From the NCBI GenBank assembly GCA_016700115.1, contig CP064999.1:1054001-1118000 (forward strand): 64,000 bases of DNA, read 5' to 3'. Under the pieces are notes generated by a model. The model did no database searches, was not told the DNA's origin, and saw only the letters and a program-made list of their open reading frames with translations. How positions within the stretch are numbered: the stretch's first letter is position 1; each line of letters opens with the position of its first letter. Made by a program: the position numbers and the translations under genes. This document shows, piece after piece, positions 18,010-29,600 of this stretch. Origin of the DNA: Sphingobacteriales bacterium. Its GTDB lineage: Bacteria; Bacteroidota; Bacteroidia; Chitinophagales; UBA2359.

Positions 18010-18924
18010 TTACCTTTTTTTGCGAAGTTCCAACGGTGACAGACCGGTTCGCTTCTTAATGAAATGGGTAAAATGGGGTTGGTCGTCAAATTTCAGGTAA
18101 TAAGCAATTTCTGAAACCGACTTGTCAGTTGAATATAACTGCACTTTGGCTTCAAGCAACAGCATTTCCAGAATGATTTGCAAAGGAGACCGTCCGAATG
18201 TTTTACTCACAGAGTCTGAAAGGTATTTGGGAGAGATGCTCAGTTTTTCTGCATACTCGTTCACCGTGCGGAGGTCAATAAAATGTTTTTCCACCAACAA
18301 CTTAAAACTGTTGGCTATTTGTTCTTGTCTGCTCAAATTCTTACTCAACTCTTTTACGTGTTTCCGGTAAATTTCGCGAACTCTTAGCAGCAAAATGAGA
18401 ATATGATTGCATAGCAGAAAATTCTTTTCGGCCGAATAACGCTCATACTCCTCAATGATGTTTGTAAATGACGACTGAATCAAGGAGCTTTCCATGTCAT
18501 TGAGGTTGAAGATATGTGGCGAATCGAAGTGAAAAAAGGGAAATTCTTCGGTAAACGGCCTTGAAAGCTGAGGTTTCAGCAATTCGGATTTAAAATGAAT
18601 GCAGTAGCCTTTACAATTTTTAATATGGTCGCTGGCATACAGCATGTTTTCCGGCACAATGACCAAATCGTTTGGATTTAGTTGAAGGTGGTCGGCTCCA
18701 AGTTTTACATCATGCTCGCCTTCCAACAGTAAATACAACAGGCAAAATTGCCTTCTTAATGCCGGAATGGAATCACAGTTTTTGTGTTTGTCTTCGAGTG
18801 TGCCCGGCATGACCATCATGTTGATGTCATATGGCTTGGCATCGCGGTTTATCAACCGTTCAAACATTTCGAGCGATGCGATATTCAATATCTCGTTTTT
18901 CTTTTTCACATTGTAAATATACAA
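18010..18924 (-). CDS. AraC-family transcriptional regulator
   Basis: 304 residues. The N-terminal half is a cupin-like sensing domain (LYLLLEGEHDVKLGADHLQL, NPNDLVIVPENMLYASD). The C-terminal ~100 residues hold the two helix-turn-helix motifs of AraC/XylS: LRTVNEYAEKLSISPKYLSD and SVSEIAYYLKFDDQPHFTHF, ending KKRTGLSPLELRK. It should bind DNA next to a regulated promoter in response to a small molecule. Its nearest partner is the cupin gene just downstream. Its own upstream region is the CACAGAG repeat array that starts at 18937, only 13 bp from its start, so its promoter must lie in or be supplied by that array. Confidence 0.9.
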   Translation of the reverse strand: MYIYNVKKKNEILNIASLEMFERLINRDAKPYDINMMVMPGTLEDKHKNCDSIPALRRQFCLLYLLLEGEHDVKLGADHLQLNPNDLVIVPENMLYASDHIKNCKGYCIHFKSELLKPQLSRPFTEEFPFFHFDSPHIFNLNDMESSLIQSSFTNIIEEYERYSAEKNFLLCNHILILLLRVREIYRKHVKELSKNLSRQEQIANSFKLLVEKHFIDLRTVNEYAEKLSISPKYLSDSVSKTFGRSPLQIILEMLLLEAKVQLYSTDKSVSEIAYYLKFDDQPHFTHFIKKRTGLSPLELRKKR

Positions 18925-18936
18925 GTAAAAATATTA

Positions 18937-19993
18937 CACAGAGAAAATTAAAAAACCTCCGTGTAACTCTGTGCAGCCTCTGAGAACCTCTGTGAAAAGA
19001 ATAGCACAGAGAACCACAGAGTTTTTTTGCACAGAGAACCACAGAGAAAATAAAATACCTCCGTGTAACTCTGTGCTGCCTCTGTGAACTTCTGTGAAAA
19101 GATTAGCACACAGAACCATAGAGAAAATTAAAAAACCTCCGTGTAACTCTGTGTTGCCTCTGTGAACCTCTGTGAAAAGAATAGCACAGAGAACCACAGA
19201 GAAAATTAAAAAACCTCCGTGTAACTCTGTGCTGCCTCTGTGAACCTCTGTGAAAGATTAGCACAGAGAACCATAGAGAAAATTTTAAAACCTCCATGTA
19301 ACTCTAAGATGCCTCTGTGAAAGAATAGCACAGAGAACCACAGAGATTTTTTGCACAGAGAACCACAGAGATTTTTTGCACTGAGAACCACAGAGAAAAT
19401 TAAATACCTCCGTGTAACTCTGTGCTGCCTCTGTGAACCTTTGTGAATGAATAGCACAGAGAACCACATAGTTTTTTTGCACAGAGAACTTTAGAGAAAA
19501 TTAAAAAACCTCCGTGTAACTCTGTGCTGCCTCTGTGAACCTCTGTGAAAAGAATTGCACAGAGAACCACATAGTTTTTTTGCACAGAGAACTTTAGAGA
19601 AAATTAAAAAACCTCCGTGTAACTCTGTGCTGCCTCTGTGAACCTCTGTGAAAAGAATTGCACAGAGAACCACAGAGTTTTTTTGCACAGAGAGCCACAG
19701 AGAAAATTAAAAAACCTCCATGTAACTCTGTGCTGCCTATGTGAACCTCTGTGAAAAGAATTGCACAGAGAACCACAGAGTTTTTTTGCACAGAGAGCCA
19801 CAGAGAAAAATAAAAACCTCTGTGTAACTCTGTGCTGCCTCTGTGAACCTCTGTGAAAAGAATTGCACAGAGAACCACAGAGTTTTTTTGCACAGAGAAC
19901 CACAGAGAAAAATAAAAACCTCCGTGTAACTCAGTGTTGCCTCTGTGAACCTCTGTGAAAAGAATAGCACAGAGAAAATAAAAAAACTCTGTG
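18937..19993. repeat. Modular CACAGAG/CTCTGTG tandem repeat array
   Basis: About eleven tandem units built from CACAGAGAACCACAGAG-type and CTCTGTG-type words, so every unit can fold on itself. Measured from the recurrent CCTCCGTGTAACTCTGTG word (first at 18956), spacings are about 102, 78, 78, 77, 116, 101, 103, 103, 103 and 101 nt. The ~78-nt units lack a 25-nt module (T7-GCACAGAGAACCACAGAG) that the ~103-nt units contain. The array ends one base before the stop codon of the GxxExxY gene. The minus-strand reading frames across it (HRGSQRQHRVTRRFF-like) are repeat translations, not genes. Confidence 0.92.
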
Positions 19994-20365
19994 TTAAAGT
20001 ATATATCGTTTGATACCTTTTTTCAATAAAAGTACATTGAAATTGAGGAGTAACCCTATAGATTTGTTTGCTAACCTCATGTAGGTTAATATTTGGGCTT
20101 CATGTACCGGATTAAAAGCGTCGATTGATTTTAACTCGACTACAACAGAATTTTCGACCAAAATATCTATTCTATAGCCTTGCTCCAGTCGCAGTTCTTT
20201 GTAAACTATTGGTACGGCAACCTGACGCAGTATAGTCAATCCCGACGTTATTAGCTCGTAGCTTAAACATTCTTCGTAAACCGATTCTAATAGCCCGGGG
20301 CCCAATATCTTGTGAACTTCTATTGCGCAACCTATAATCTTCTCAGTAATTTGATTTGGTTCCAT
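19994..20365 (-). CDS. GxxExxY protein
   Basis: 123 residues from the ATG at 20365, which matches where the family usually begins (MEPNQITEKIIGCAIEVHKI); an ATG at 20416 is possible. The family signature GPGLLESVYEECL (G..E..Y) is present, followed by IDILVENSVVVELKSIDAF, which looks like a PD-(D/E)xK nuclease-type core with D, E and K in the right order. The biochemical function is not established. The stop codon directly abuts the CACAGAG array, and an IS4-type element sits 73 bp upstream of the start, probably separating it from its old promoter. Confidence 0.88.
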   Translation of the reverse strand: MEPNQITEKIIGCAIEVHKILGPGLLESVYEECLSYELITSGLTILRQVAVPIVYKELRLEQGYRIDILVENSVVVELKSIDAFNPVHEAQILTYMRLANKSIGLLLNFNVLLLKKGIKRYIL

Positions 20366-20444
20366 TGGATTGAATTTAAGAGGATTCTCTTTTTTTGTTT
20401 TCACCGAGGAGCACAAAGTTAATTATTTACTTTTTTGTATAACT

Positions 20445-21936
20445 CAACAAGGCTGCCACAAATATAAGATAAGACGGTCGTGTTTTTTCTTCTATATTAT
20501 AGATATTTAAGCGACATTGACCAAATCTGTTGGCATAAACCCGTCTGCGAATTGAGTATTAAAAATTGAATCGGGCGATTTTCGTACCAATTTAATAACT
20601 GTTTTGACCGTAAAACGCGTATTACAGAGTATTTTGAGGTCTAAAATGCTAAAGTTAGGGTTATTGTATTTAACCTGATATTGTGCCTGCAAAATTTTAG
20701 CCGTCAAGGTAGCGGTAAAGCATAGATTAACAAAATTGGTCAGATTTTTCGAGGTGTAGTTTTTGAAATCGGATAGTCCGAAAAATTGTTTGGCATCCCG
20801 AAAGTCAAACTCAATCTGAAAACGCAAACTATAATAATCTATCATAGTTTGCCAGTCGAGGTTAGGGTCGGTGGTGCAAAATTTAGAGAAGGCTACTTTT
20901 TTGGGTTTTCAAATTGGTTATTTTTACTATCCCCACATTTAACAGGTTTTTGCTTAAGGATTTGTTGTAACAGGGCAGTTGCCATATCTGAGTAAGGAGA
21001 CCATTTTCGGTTTTGGTGTCTTTCAGTTCTTGGTTATCAAGGTTGTTCAAATCTACTTTTTCTCCGTATTTTTTGGGTCTTCCCCGATGTTTTGGGGCTA
21101 CTGGGTCTGAGTAGGCATAGACGAGGGCGGCATTTACAGGCAAACGGGTAATCAGGTGAAGTCCGGTCTTTGTTACCGCAGAGAAATAATCTGCCGAGGC
21201 ATAAGCACAGTCTGCTACCATATAGGTCAGGTTGATGCCCGGTAAGCACGAAAGCAACTTGTTTAACAAGGCGGTGAATGCCCGAAAGGATGCCGTAGGA
21301 TTGGGCTGCTTGGGTCGGTTTTTGCTGCCTTGCTTCCTGCCACGAACCAAACATCTGCCTTCGGCACTGCGCGCTTGCCAGCTAATGCCTTCTTTTTCTG
21401 TTCCGCTATCCGCTTCCTGTCCCCCTCTGTCTGTACGACTTGCTCTACCACCATCGGATATGATTTCCGTTTCCCCACAGCTATCAGAGAAGCACAAAAA
21501 AAACAAATCCCGAATATGGGGCATTTCTGAATGCTGCTCCAAAACTTCGACAAACCATAGGTCTTGTCCCGACTTTTCCCTTCTACCACTTCGTCTATGG
21601 CTATAATATAATTCTCCTCCGGTTGATACACCCACTTCAAAAACAACTTCATACGAATGCGCTCCCACAGGTAGTCCTCTGACATAAAACGAAACCAAGT
21701 GCGAACAGAGTAGTTACTATAGCGGCATAAACTCCGTACACTTACTCCATATCGAATACACATAAAACAGTACAGAAAATCCCTTAATTGTAATATCTTT
21801 GCTACTGACAGGATGTCTTTATATAACTCTAAAGGCAGAATGTTGGGAGGCATATACTTTGATTTTGGGTTTGCAATTCGCAAAATTACAAAGATATCGC
21901 CTCCCTTCTTTTTTTTAATGTGTGGCAGCCATGTTG
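20445..21936 (-). mobile_element. IS4-family insertion sequence (decayed)
   Basis: Terminal inverted repeats CAACAAGGCTGCCACA (20445-20460) and TGTGGCAGCCATGTTG (21921-21936) match at 15 of 16 positions. The 6-bp sequence ATAACT flanks both sides (20439-20444 and 21937-21942) as the target duplication. The element is 1,492 bp and holds one transposase gene on the minus strand with two frameshifts. Confidence 0.93.
20507..21853 (-). pseudogene. IS4-family transposase, two frameshifts
   Basis: It reads from MPPNILPLELYKDILSVAKI. Catalytic-site candidates are the Asp of IIAIDEVVEGKS, the Asp of YMVADCAYASADYF, and the YREK signature of the IS4 family in YSLRFQIEFDFRDAK. The frame changes near 21330 (after WFVAGSK; the next frame continues NRPKQPNPTASFRAF) and again near 20893 in a run of six A residues (the continuation reads VAFSKFCTTDPNLDWQT). 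Both lesions are single-base changes. The A-run phase is not that of a programmed -1 slip, so decay or a sequence error is the better reading. Confidence 0.9.
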
Positions 21937-22224
21937 ATAACTATGTGCGATTAACTATATGAACTTCTGTACAAAAAACTCCTATATAACTCCTCTGCAA
22001 CAAATATACTTTGAGCAGCCTTCTTTTTCAGAAATGACTAAGTTTAAATACCTATTCAAATCAAGTGCAATTATTAAACCAATGTTAGGTTTATACGGGA
22101 TTTAGTAATTCTAAGTTCTTTAGAAAAAAATATTTTTCCTGTTTCATCTGTGAGCACTAAACTTATCCTAACTTTGTAGTTGCAACATTAATTATTGGGC
22201 TAATCGGCTGCTATCCGTGCATTT

Positions 22225-23001
22225 ATGAAAATAGTTTTTAAAACCCTATTTGCTTTTTGCCTTTTGATAGGGATGATGTTTGTTTTTGATTCGTGCAAGC
22301 ACGACCCGATATGGCCTGATGACAACATTCCTACCGACACTATTCCCGAAGATACCATTCCAAACGATACCATCGTTACCCCGCCGGATACAACACAAAC
22401 CGGAAATCCTTGTGAAGCGGGCATCATTTACTTCGAAAAAGATGTGCTGCCCATACTGCTTTCCAACTGCGCAACAAGTGGTTGCCACGATGCAATTACT
22501 CAAGCCGAGGGAATAATATTGGATACCTACGACAATGTTGTAGAGACTTCCGAAGTAACCGCCTACAACCTTGTTGGAAACACATTGTACCGCACGATTA
22601 CCGAAAACGACAACGCCAAACTCATGCCTCCGCCACCGGAACCCCCTTTGAGCAATCACCAAATTGTCATTATTGCACAATGGATATTGCAAGGGGCTAA
22701 AAACCTTGTTTGCGATGATAACCCGCCTCCCTGCGATACCGAAAACGTCAGTTTCTCGGCAACTGTTCAACCCATCATTCAAAACTATTGTATCACCTGT
22801 CACGGCGGAGATTTCCCATTAGGAGACTTACTGCTGACCAATTACACCCAAATTTCAACAACAGCCTTATCCGGCAGCCTGCTCAGTGCATTAAAGGGAG
22901 AAAACGGATATATACAGATGCCTTATCTGCAACCACAACTCAACCCTTGTTTTATTGAACGCATAGAAGCATGGATCAACAACGGAGCGCCGAATAATTA
23001 A
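22225..23001 (+). CDS. Cytochrome c-like lipoprotein
   Basis: 258 residues. It has a lipoprotein signal (KTLFAFCLLIGMMFVFDSCK) and then a Pro/Asp/Thr-rich linker (PTDTIPEDTIPNDTIVTPPD). Two cytochrome-type modules follow. The first has an unusual CX4CH motif (CATSGCHDAI), and each has a distal MP loop (KLMPPPPEPPLS; YIQMPYLQPQL). The second has the normal CITCH. It is expected to be anchored in a membrane facing the periplasm or surface and to carry one or two haems. A TAACTTTG -7 box is at 22169-22176, with a poor -33 box. It is followed by a 28-residue peptide gene, a DUF2892 gene and the giant cupredoxin gene on the same strand. Confidence 0.82.
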   Translation: MKIVFKTLFAFCLLIGMMFVFDSCKHDPIWPDDNIPTDTIPEDTIPNDTIVTPPDTTQTGNPCEAGIIYFEKDVLPILLSNCATSGCHDAITQAEGIILDTYDNVVETSEVTAYNLVGNTLYRTITENDNAKLMPPPPEPPLSNHQIVIIAQWILQGAKNLVCDDNPPPCDTENVSFSATVQPIIQNYCITCHGGDFPLGDLLLTNYTQISTTALSGSLLSALKGENGYIQMPYLQPQLNPCFIERIEAWINNGAPNN

Positions 23002-23014
23002 ACCAATATCCACC

Positions 23015-23101
23015 ATGAAAGCGTTGAAATTGATCGCCGTTTGCCTGCTTTGTATAGGGATTGTTTCCTTTATTGTATTGCTTGTCCAACATTTTTTCTA
23101 A
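23015..23101 (+). CDS. 28-residue single-span membrane peptide
   Basis: A short open frame, ATG at 23015 to TAA at 23101. It begins MKALKLIAVC and then has one hydrophobic stretch (LLCIGIVSFIVLLV) ending QHFF. The Lys-positive N-terminus and uninterrupted hydrophobic core fit a small inner-membrane peptide or a cleaved signal. It sits 13 bp after the cytochrome gene and 20 bp before the next ATG, filling the gap between them as expected for a real gene in an operon. The function is unknown, and its reality is a judgement from spacing and hydrophobicity. Confidence 0.5.
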   Translation: MKALKLIAVCLLCIGIVSFIVLLVQHFF

Positions 23102-23121
23102 CCAATATAAATTGCACAATC

Positions 23122-23331
23122 ATGAAAAAAAACATGGGTAATTTAGATCGCATTATTCGGATAACAGTAGCAGCAGTTATTGCCATTCTGTATTTTATGA
23201 ACATCATCAGCGGCACTGTGGCAATTGTTTTAGGTGTTTTAGCCCTTATTTTCGCACTTACCAGTACTATCAGCTTTTGCCCTTTGTATTTGCCTTTCGG
23301 CATTTCCACCCGGCCCAAAAACGAGGCGTAA
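23122..23331 (+). CDS. DUF2892 (YgaP-like) membrane protein
   Basis: 69 residues from the ATG at 23122; a longer frame opening at 23041 overlaps the 28-residue peptide and adds nothing typical. MKKNMGNLDRIIRIT is the usual beginning of the family, followed by two membrane spans (VAAVIAILYFMNIISGTVA and VLGVLALIFALTSTISFC) and CPLYLPFGIST at the end. The family is found fused to rhodanese domains or alone; its role is not settled. It appears to be the last gene of a short operon with the cytochrome lipoprotein. Confidence 0.85.
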   Translation: MKKNMGNLDRIIRITVAAVIAILYFMNIISGTVAIVLGVLALIFALTSTISFCPLYLPFGISTRPKNEA

Positions 23332-23621
23332 AAACCTTGTTTGTAAGTGGCGGAGAAGGAACTTTCTAACTAAAATGGCGTGTTCTCTCATGATGCACGA
23401 TGAAAAGTTAGCAACTGTTATCCAAAGGGTAACAGAACGATTGTTTTATGCCCCTATTCAACCCCAAAAACAGAAGCATCAATCATACATTTTCATTCAA
23501 CAACTGCATCGCTTTTGAATAGCAAGTGTTGAGCACTATATACTTTACCCGACTATTTAATTCGGGCGATGAATATTTTACAACCAACACCTATATACTA
23601 ACCAAATCAAGGATAAACCTC

Positions 23622-26600
23622 ATGTACGACTTTACAAGCTACTTTAAACGTTGTAACCGAATATTGATTTTATTTTGCGGTTTCACCGCCTTAATAAGCG
23701 CCTCAAACCAATTATCCGCTCAAAACTGTACGGCCAATTTCATGTTCACCATGAACGGGCTAAGTGTTGAGTTTATGGATATGTCTGTTTCTAACGATGG
23801 CAGCCCGATTGTTTCGTGGTCATGGGACTTTGATGACGGAGCTACCTCCACACAACAAAATCCGGTACATAATTTTCCTGAACCAGATAAATACGATGTT
23901 TGCCTGCTCATAGAAACAGCAAATGGCTGTCAAAGTGAGTTCTGTATAAAAGTGGAAATCTGTGATTTAACGATCAGTTCAACTGTCGGTACTGTTTGTA
24001 ATGCCGAAGGGCAAATCAACGTTTCGGTTACCATTCAGGATATTTATGACACTGCAAAAAACATCAACGTGTTTCTCGATGGGCAGTTGATTGCCGGAAG
24101 CCCTTTTAACATAGACGATGTGGCACCGGTCATCCTTTCACTAACTTTACCCGGCGATGGGTTAAACCATACCATAGAAGCGATTTCGGATGATGTTGCG
24201 GGATGTAATCAAAGTTTAAGTTTTGCTGTTCCCGACTGCTTTTCCGATTGCTTTATTTCGTCTATGAATACAACGATCACGGGAGGAACGACCTATGTTG
24301 TTACCGTGAACGATAATTTTTTCAGTCCGCAAACAGTAACGGTCAATGTGGGCGATATTGTGCAGTTTAATTGGGCGAACTCAGGTCATACCACTACCTC
24401 CGATGCTACTTCCGGCCCCCTTGTGTGGAACTCCGGCCAATTAAGCGCGGGTGCTACCTACGACGTGCTAATCACACATCCCGGAACACACCAATATTAT
24501 TGCATTCCACACGGTGGCCCGGGTGGGGCAGGAATGTCGGGGATGATTGTGGCCAATTGCCCTGCCGGAGGGGTGTTTCCGGTACTTGTTAGTTTCAATA
24601 CTTCGCTTGTCGGTGCGGGAGGTTATAATATCTTGCTTGACGGAATACCAACAGCCGGTAGTCCTTATAATTACACAGGAACCGGAGCGAATACTGCCAT
24701 CATCAACGTATCCGGCGATGGTGCTGAACATACCATTATCGTGCAAGATGTGGCCGACCCAACCTGCCAACCGGAAAGAATCTTTGCCGCTCCTGATTGT
24801 GGGGCAGCACCCCCTTGCAGTGTTTCCCTTTCTGCAACGTTACAGGGTGGCTGTGTGGGGTTAAATGCCCCTTATCTGATTACCGTTAATGCCATCAACG
24901 GAAGTACGACCGGTTTTAACCTCCTCATCAATAATATTCCAACTCCTGAAAGCCCGATACTCTACAACCCCATCGGTTCAACAACCATCAATGTTCTTCT
25001 TCCGGGGAATGGATTGACTCAAACCATATCCGTTCAGGATACGGGTGCACCGGGTACTTGTTCCGATGTTCTGACACTCACAACACCCAATTGCGCCCTA
25101 CCCTGCAATATCGGCAACCTGACTGCAAGCACCGGAACAGCCGTTACCCATATCGTACAAGTTCAGGATTTTCAGTTTGTCCCTGCTAATATCAACGTAA
25201 CCGTTGGCGATATCGTCCAGTTTGTTTGGACGGGTGCTGTGCAACACACAAGCACGTCAGATGCCACCATCGGCGATTTGGTGTGGAACTCCGGGCTTCA
25301 CGGCACCGGGTTTGTGTATGATGTGGTGATTACTGCCCCGGGCACGCATGGTTACTACTGCATTCCGCATGGTGCACCGGGAGGGATAGGTATGTCCGGC
25401 AGCATAACCGCACTTCCACCCTGTAACGAGGGAATGGTAGCGGTGCAGGTAGGGTTTACTGCAGTAAACGGCAGCGCATCGGGCTATCATATTTTATTGG
25501 ACGGAGTTCCCGTTAATGTCACACCTTATGCTTATTCCCCTGGCAGCGACAATACTCAAACGGTGAACATTACCGGCGATGGGTTGGAACATACCTTGTC
25601 GGTTCAGGATGTAACAACTGTCGGTTGCACCGCTACGGTCAACCTCACAGCACCCGATTGTAATTTCACGCTACCCTGTACATTTACCGCAACGGCAAGC
25701 GTCTTGCCCGGCTGCACCGCAGGACAGGTGCAGGTGATGGTGCATACCGAAGCGACAAATGCCGGTACAACATTTACCGCCACTCTTGATGGAATAGCGC
25801 TTCCCGGCAGCCCCTTTACCTACGGAGCGTTAGGGATGAACATGATCGAGTTCAGTGTTGCGGGTGATGGCGGTACACATACTTTTGTGGCACAAGACAC
25901 CACAAATCCCGATTGCTCGGCGACAACTACGTTTACCGTTCCCAATTGCGCCCTACCCTGCAATATCGGCAACCTGACTGCAAGCACCGGAACAGCCGTT
26001 ACCCATATCGTACAAGTTCAGGACTTTCAGTTTGTTCCTGCTAATATCAACGTAACCGTTGGCGATATCGTCCAGTTTGTTTGGACCGGTGCGGTGCAAC
26101 ACACAAGCACTTCGGATGCCACAACGGGCGATTTGGTGTGGAACTCCGGGCTACACGGCACCGGGTTTGTGTATGATGTGGTGATTACTGCCCCCGGCAC
26201 GCATGGTTATTACTGCATTCCGCATGGTGCACCGGGAGGGATAGGTATGTCCGGCAGCATAACCGCCCTGCCTCCATGTAACGAGGGAATGGTAGCGGTG
26301 CAGGTAGGGTTTACTGCGGTAAACGGCAGTGCATCGGGCTATCATATTTTATTGGACGGAGTTCCCGTTAATGTCACACCTTATGCTTATTCCATTGGCA
26401 GCGACAATACTCAAACGGTGAATATTGCCGGCGATGGGTTGGAACATACCTTGTCGGTTCAGGATGTAACAACTGCCGGTTGCACCGCTACGGTCAACCT
26501 CACAGCACCCGATTGCAATTTCACGCTACCCTGTACATTTACCGCAACAGCAAGTGTATTGCCCGGATGCACCACAGGACAAGTGCAGGTGATGGTGCAT

Positions 26601-29600
26601 ACCGAAGCGACAAATGCCGGAACAACATTTACCGCCACTCTTGATGGAATAGCGCTTCCCGGCAGCCCCTTTACCTACGGAGCGTTTGGGATGAACATGA
26701 TTGAGTTCAGTGTTGCGGGTGATGGGGGTACACATACTTTTGTGGCACAAGACACCACGAACCCCGATTGCTCGGCGACTGCTACGTTTACCGTTCCCAA
26801 TTGCGTCCTTCCCTGCAATATCGGCAACCTGACTGCAAACACAGGAACAGCCATTACCCATATCGTACAAGTTCAGGACTTTCAGTTTGTCCCTGCTAAT
26901 ATCAACGTAACCGTTGGCGATATCGTCCAGTTTGTTTGGACCGGTGCGGTGCAACACACAAGCACTTCGGATGCCACAACGGGCGATTTGGTGTGGAACT
27001 CCGGGCTTCACGGCACCGGGTTTGTGTATGATGTGGTGATTACTGCCCCGGGCACGCATGGTTACTACTGCATTCCGCATGGTGCATCGGGAGGGATAGG
27101 TATGTCCGGCAGCATAACCGCACTTCCACCCTGTAACGAGGGAATGGTAGCGGTGCAGGTAGGGTTTACTGCGGTAAACGGCAGCGCATCGGGCTATCAT
27201 ATTTTATTGGACGGAGTTCCCGTTAATACCACACCTTATGCTTATTCCATTGGCAGCGACAATACTCAAACGGTGAACATTACCGGCGATGGGTTGGAAC
27301 ATACCTTGTCGGTTCAGGATGTAACAACTGCCGGATGCACCGCTACGGTCAACCTGACGGCTCCCGATTGTAATTTCACGCTACCCTGTACATTTACCGC
27401 AACGGCAAGTGTATTGCCCGGCTGCACCACAGGACAAGTGCAGGTGATGGTGCATACCGAAGCAACTAATGCCGGTACAACATTTTCAGCCACCCTCGAT
27501 GGAGTAGCGCTTCCCGGCAGCCCCTTTACCTACGGAGCGTTTGGGATGAACATGATTGAGTTCAGTGTTGCGGGTGATGGGGGTACACATACTTTTATGG
27601 CACAAGACACCACGAACCCCGATTGCTCGGCGACTACTACGTTTACCGTTCCCAATTGCGCCCTACCCTGCAATATCGGCAACCTGACTGCAAGCACCGG
27701 AACAGCCGTTACCCATATCGTACAAGTTCAGGACTTTCAGTTTGTCCCTGCTAATATCAACGTAACCGTTGGCGATATCGTCCAGTTTGTTTGGACGGGT
27801 GCTGTGCAACACACAAGCACGTCAGATGCCACCATCGGCGATTTGGTGTGGAACTCCGGGCTTCACGGCACCGGGTTTGTGTATGATGTGGTGATTACTG
27901 CCCCCGGCACGCATGGTTATTACTGTATTCCGCATGGTGCACCGGGAGGGATAGGAATGTCCGGCAGCATAACCGCACTTCCACCCTGTAACGAGGGAAT
28001 GGTAGCGGTGCAGGTAGGGTTTACTGCAGTAAACGGCAGCGCATCGGGCTATCATATTTTATTGGACGGAGTTCCCGTTAATGTCACACCTTATGCTTAT
28101 TCCATTGGCAGCGACAATACTCAAACGGTGAACATTACCGGCGATGGGTTGGAACATACCTTGTCGGTTCAGGATGTAACAACTGCCGGATGCACCGCTA
28201 CGGTCAACCTCACAGCACCCGATTGTAATTTCACGCTACCCTGTACATTTACCGCAACGGCAAGCGTATTGCCCGGCTGCACCGCAGGACAGGTGCAGGT
28301 GATGGTGCATACCGAAGCGACAAATGCCGGTACAACATTTACAGCCACCCTTGATGGAATAGCGCTTCCCGGCAGCCCCTTTACCTACGGAGCGTTAGGG
28401 ATGAACATGATCGAGTTCAGTGTTGCGGGTGATGGAGGTACACATACTTTTGTGGCACAAGACACCACGAACCCCGATTGCTCGGCGACAACTACGTTTA
28501 CCGTTCCCAATTGCGCCCTACCCTGCAATATCGGCAACCTGACTGCAAACACCGGAACAGCCGTTACCCATATCATACAAGTTCAGGACTTTCAGTTTGT
28601 CCCTGCTAATATCAACGTAACCGTTGGCGATATCGTCCAGTTTGTATGGACCGGTGCGGTGCAACACACAAGCACTTCGGATGCCACAACGGGCGATTTG
28701 GTGTGGAACTCCGGGCTACACGGCACCGGGTTTGTGTATGATGTGGTGATAACCGCACCGGGCACGCATGGTTATTACTGCATTCCGCATGGTGCACCGG
28801 GAGGAATAGGTATGTCCGGCAGCATAACCGCCCTACCTCCATGTAACGAGGGAATGGTAGCGGTGCAGGTAGGGTTTACTGCGGTAAACGGCAGCACATC
28901 GGGCTATCATATTTTATTGGACGGAGTTCCCGTTAATGTCACACCTTATGCTTATTCCCCTGGCAGCGACAATACTCAAACGGTGAATATTGCCGGCGAT
29001 GGGTTGGAACATACCTTGTCGGTTCAGGATGTAACAACTGCCGGTTGCACCACCTCGGTCAACCTCACAGCACCCGATTGCAATTTCACGTTACCCTGTA
29101 CATTTACCGCAACGGCAAGCGTCTTGCCCGGCTGCACCACAGGACAAGTGCAGGTGATGGTGCATACCGAAGCGACAAATGCCGGAACAACATTTACAGC
29201 CACTCTTGATGGAATAGCGCTTCCCGGCAGCCCCTTTACCTACGGAGCATTTGGGATGAACATGATTGAGTTCAGTGTTGCGGGTGATGGAGGTACACAT
29301 ACTTTTGTGGCACAAGACACCACGAACCCCGATTGCTCGGCGACTACTACATTTAATGTTCCCAATTGCGCCCTACCCTGCAATATCGGCAACCTGACTG
29401 CAAGCACCGGAACAGCCATTACCCATATCGTACAAGTTCAGGATTTTCAGTTTGTCCCTGCTAATATCAACGTAACCGTTGGCGATATCGTCCAGTTTGT
29501 TTGGACGGGTGCGGTGCAACATACCACTACTTCGGATGCCACAACGGGCGATTTGGTGTGGAACTCCGGGCTTCATGGCACCGGGTTTGTGTATGATGTG

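Noticed and set aside
18937..19993. Many overlapping minus-strand frames (up to ~100 codons) and a possible CRISPR array
   Set aside because: All frames are translations of the same CACAGAG repeat in different phases, with no start context. There are no unique spacers between identical repeats, so it is not CRISPR.
20883..20900. Programmed -1 frameshift at AAAAAAG in the IS4 transposase
   Set aside because: The phase of the A run is wrong for the classic slippery heptamer, and the required shift is +1 (or -2). A second unrelated frameshift is present, so decay is the simpler reading.
23413..23433. CTGTTATCC / GGGTAACAG hairpin as terminator of the DUF2892 gene
   Set aside because: The stem is imperfect, there is no T run, and it lies ~80 bp after the stop; too weak to list as a feature.
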